This document shows, piece by piece, positions 62,084-64,000 of a stretch of 64,000 bases of DNA (position 1 is the stretch's first letter; every line of letters begins with the position of its first letter). Source of the DNA: Candidatus Cloacimonadota bacterium (GTDB lineage: Bacteria > Cloacimonadota > Cloacimonadia > Cloacimonadales > Cloacimonadaceae); assembly GCA_012728875.1 (NCBI GenBank), contig JAAYEF010000009.1, positions 1-64,000 of the forward strand, given 5' to 3'. The notes under the pieces are model-generated. The model had not been told where the DNA came from. It did not search any database and saw only the letters and a program-made list of their open reading frames with translations. A program made the position numbers and the translations under genes.

Positions 62084-63873
62084 CCTTCACACCTTTTTGC
62101 CTTAATTATTGTATTTGAAATGAAGTATGTCTCAAGAAGGAAATCTAGATTGGATATATAGCCATTATCAGACTCAGACTTCTTGCATAAGTAATATTCC
62201 TTAAACTGGTTTTCAATGTTGTCAAAGTGTGTGTTACACAGATCAATTTGTGAAATACAGGTGTTTCTGTTTGACTCATACTCAGTGTGCAGTGTGTTAG
62301 CACTATTCTGCAGCATATTTATGTACCTGATATGCTTCTTCAAGAGATATCCAAGATGCTTGTCTATACTAGCATAAAGATCGTACAGGTAATTATTTTT
62401 ACTTTCAACAAATGCATAGAGTCGTTTATTTAAATGCTCTATGACTTCATGAGGATAATCTGGATTTTTCCCCTTAATGAACAAGAATACATTCTTTCTC
62501 TTTCTTGCGAAGATCTGGATCAATTCATTATCATCATCGATAGAAATGTGTTCTGATAATTTGCGTTTCTTTGCCTCGATCTCATTGATCAAATTACTTT
62601 TAACAAGTTTGCTGTTCCTAAAAATGAAATCAATGAATTCGTTACATCTCTCATTGTAAGAATTAATGAGTTCCGGTAAAGTATAGGTATGCATGATGCC
62701 ATAATTGTCAGGATTGTCCTTAAAGTAATTGATATCTTCGTACTTCTCTTGGCATAAATCGTCTTTCATCCCCTGAATGGTAGCCGCATAATCAGTAGCA
62801 GTTGTTATCTTCTTTTCTATCTTTCTTATAGCATCATTATGAGAGATTTCCATTTCCATAAGTTTCTTTTCAACCTCATTTCTAATGTCAGAAAACTGAG
62901 ATAAAATCTCTGTAGGCTGAGCACTCTGATTAATATCGTCTATTATAAGATGTATGAATCTATCCAATACTGGTTTAAGTTTATCTTTTAGTTCATACAC
63001 TATCTTTTCCAATGTACTTCCTGCGTTGAATGCAAACAACTGATCGGGCTCAATTTCAGGTTTTAGGTTTAAGCCCCTGATTAATCTCATGTAATGCTCT
63101 CTTATCACTTCGACACACTTATTTACATCTTGTTGATCAAGTAATCCAGGTATCTCTTTTTGTTCAGTTTCCGACTGCGCGATATGTGTAAGGATAATCC
63201 TGGTCTTGCTTTTATATGTATGTGCCTGTTGATCAATAAAGCTTTGTTTCAATACTTCGGGCTTATCTTCAGGATTGACAAAGAATATCCTTGTGGCCCG
63301 TTGAAGGTAATATCCAAATACTTTCCGAACTCTTGTATACTCAAAAACATCTCTAGGATAGTCGCCTGGTAAATCTATAATATCTACATCAATCAATAAA
63401 CTCTCATCTTCAAAATAACTTGAAGGTATCCCTATTGACACTGAATATACTTTCTCCTTTGTTGAAAAGATCTCATCACGGACACCGGCGATCAGATTAC
63501 TAAGTTCATTAAGTGTGCCGGCATAACTCTGTTGATAGTTAATGCCATCATAAGTAGTAAATGAAAAGCGATGATCATGCACTTTTGTGTATTTAAAAGC
63601 AGCAGGAGGGGTTGTTGGGTCACCAGCACCCCGACCACCGCAAAGAGCATTGTAGATGTTATAGAATTCTGAATCTTTGATTTGTAGTAATTTTAACACT
63701 ACAGTCGTCTTGCCGCTTCTTGTGTGCCCGTACACTACAACGAATGCTTTTCTTGTTTCTTTCGTATCCGTGACAGGCAACTTAGTGCCAATCCCAACTT
63801 CACTCAACAATGAAACGACAGTCTCATTAAACCATTGATCGGCATTATCTTTGGCTATTATAAAAGTATTCAT
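62080..63873 (-). CDS. Dynamin-like large P-loop GTPase
   Basis: A 597-aa protein. G1/Walker A is VVVYGHTRSGKTTVV (Gly49-Thr57). The candidate G2 threonine is in GAGDPTTPPAAFKY (82-95). G3 is DVDIIDLPGDYP with D167-LPG. The expected G4 (N/T-KxD) is replaced by RIILTHIAQ (225-233), so base specificity is unclear. Residues about 310-590 are long helices with coiled-coil character (KKLMEMEISHNDAIRKIEKK; LINEIEAKKRKLSEH), as in dynamin-like stalks. There is no membrane segment in the chain itself; the downstream partner has one. It is 1 nt from the upstream partial gene and overlaps the downstream gene. Bacterial dynamin-like pairs can act in membrane repair or phage defence; the role here is not shown. 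Confidence 0.7.
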   Translation of the reverse strand: MNTFIIAKDNADQWFNETVVSLLSEVGIGTKLPVTDTKETRKAFVVVYGHTRSGKTTVVLKLLQIKDSEFYNIYNALCGGRGAGDPTTPPAAFKYTKVHDHRFSFTTYDGINYQQSYAGTLNELSNLIAGVRDEIFSTKEKVYSVSIGIPSSYFEDESLLIDVDIIDLPGDYPRDVFEYTRVRKVFGYYLQRATRIFFVNPEDKPEVLKQSFIDQQAHTYKSKTRIILTHIAQSETEQKEIPGLLDQQDVNKCVEVIREHYMRLIRGLNLKPEIEPDQLFAFNAGSTLEKIVYELKDKLKPVLDRFIHLIIDDINQSAQPTEILSQFSDIRNEVEKKLMEMEISHNDAIRKIEKKITTATDYAATIQGMKDDLCQEKYEDINYFKDNPDNYGIMHTYTLPELINSYNERCNEFIDFIFRNSKLVKSNLINEIEAKKRKLSEHISIDDDNELIQIFARKRKNVFLFIKGKNPDYPHEVIEHLNKRLYAFVESKNNYLYDLYASIDKHLGYLLKKHIRYINMLQNSANTLHTEYESNRNTCISQIDLCNTHFDNIENQFKEYYLCKKSESDNGYISNLDFLLETYFISNTIIKAKRCEG

Positions 63874-63874
63874 G

Positions 63875-64000
63875 TTACTCGAGTATTGATAACAGCTCTG
63901 ACTTAAGTTCTCTCAATTCACAAATGCGTAGTGTCAGATTATGCAAGTTATCTTTATCCTTGTTGATCCCAATATCTTGGCGGAACTGCTCACGTATTCT
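63875..64000 (-). CDS. Partial gene upstream of the GTPase (C-terminus only)
   Basis: The last 41 codons of a minus-strand gene that continues beyond the window, ending at TAA 63875-63877, one nt before the GTPase ATG. The visible peptide (RIREQFRQDIGINKDKDNL then HNLTLRICELRELKSELLSI) is helical and heptad-like, suggesting a coiled-coil protein. The tight spacing makes it the preceding gene of the same operon. Confidence 0.6.
   Translation of the reverse strand, partial: RIREQFRQDIGINKDKDNLHNLTLRICELRELKSELLSILE

Overview
The window looks like chromosome from an anaerobic, amino-acid-fermenting, Gram-negative-type bacterium, most likely of the Cloacimonadota (Candidatus Cloacimonas) lineage. 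This is inferred from gene content, not a database match: two separate 2-oxoacid:ferredoxin oxidoreductases (iorAB and a four-subunit vor-type enzyme), a membrane-bound pyrophosphatase, a flavodiiron protein, and three large exported proteins that end in the FlgD-like/Por-like sorting domain (NPFNP motif). The middle (about 12-61 kb) is G+C-richer and mostly housekeeping. Both ends (about 1-11.7 kb and 61-64 kb) are visibly more AT-rich and hold accessory genes.

Left end (1-11.1 kb): an accessory, probably defence, island. It has a TraB/TIKI-like protein, a 5'-truncated S41 peptidase, the tail of a transposase, a 5'-truncated degenerate DnaE-like gene coupled to a PD-(D/E)XK restriction-endonuclease-like gene, then a tight four-gene minus-strand operon: DUF6508-like protein, DUF6361-like protein, double-HKD PLD-type nuclease and a 1065-aa SNF2-like helicase. 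This operon is the best candidate for a poorly described system. A repeat-bearing gene-poor stretch, a lipoprotein, a small membrane protein and tRNA-Phe(GAA) follow.

13.0-16.8 kb: an AAA+ ATPase gene is split by a complete group II intron (14080-15988) with its own reverse transcriptase. Removing it restores the frame exactly and gives a 635-aa ATPase.

17.5-31.6 kb (minus strand): dnaN-recF-MFS-aspS-purN-mtaB, and xseA followed by a surface-glycan group (GHL10-like protein, flippase, two glycosyltransferases). 31.7-41.3 kb: small hypothetical gene, flavodiiron protein, iorAB, psuG-dppA-pyrE-methyltransferase-rnhB, rlpA. 41.6-44.2 kb: ferredoxin/vorBAC operon. 44.3-50.6 kb: exported Omp28-like protein, Sel1-repeat protein and a large exported protein split by a frameshift. 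51-61 kb: pyrophosphatase, prfB (with its programmed frameshift)-uppS-cdsA, another sorted exported protein, EamA transporter, transketolase.

Right end (61-64 kb): an inverted repeat, then a minus-strand operon of a membrane-anchored coiled-coil protein, a dynamin-like P-loop GTPase and a partial upstream gene cut by the window edge. This is a second candidate accessory system. No CRISPR array or rRNA was seen.
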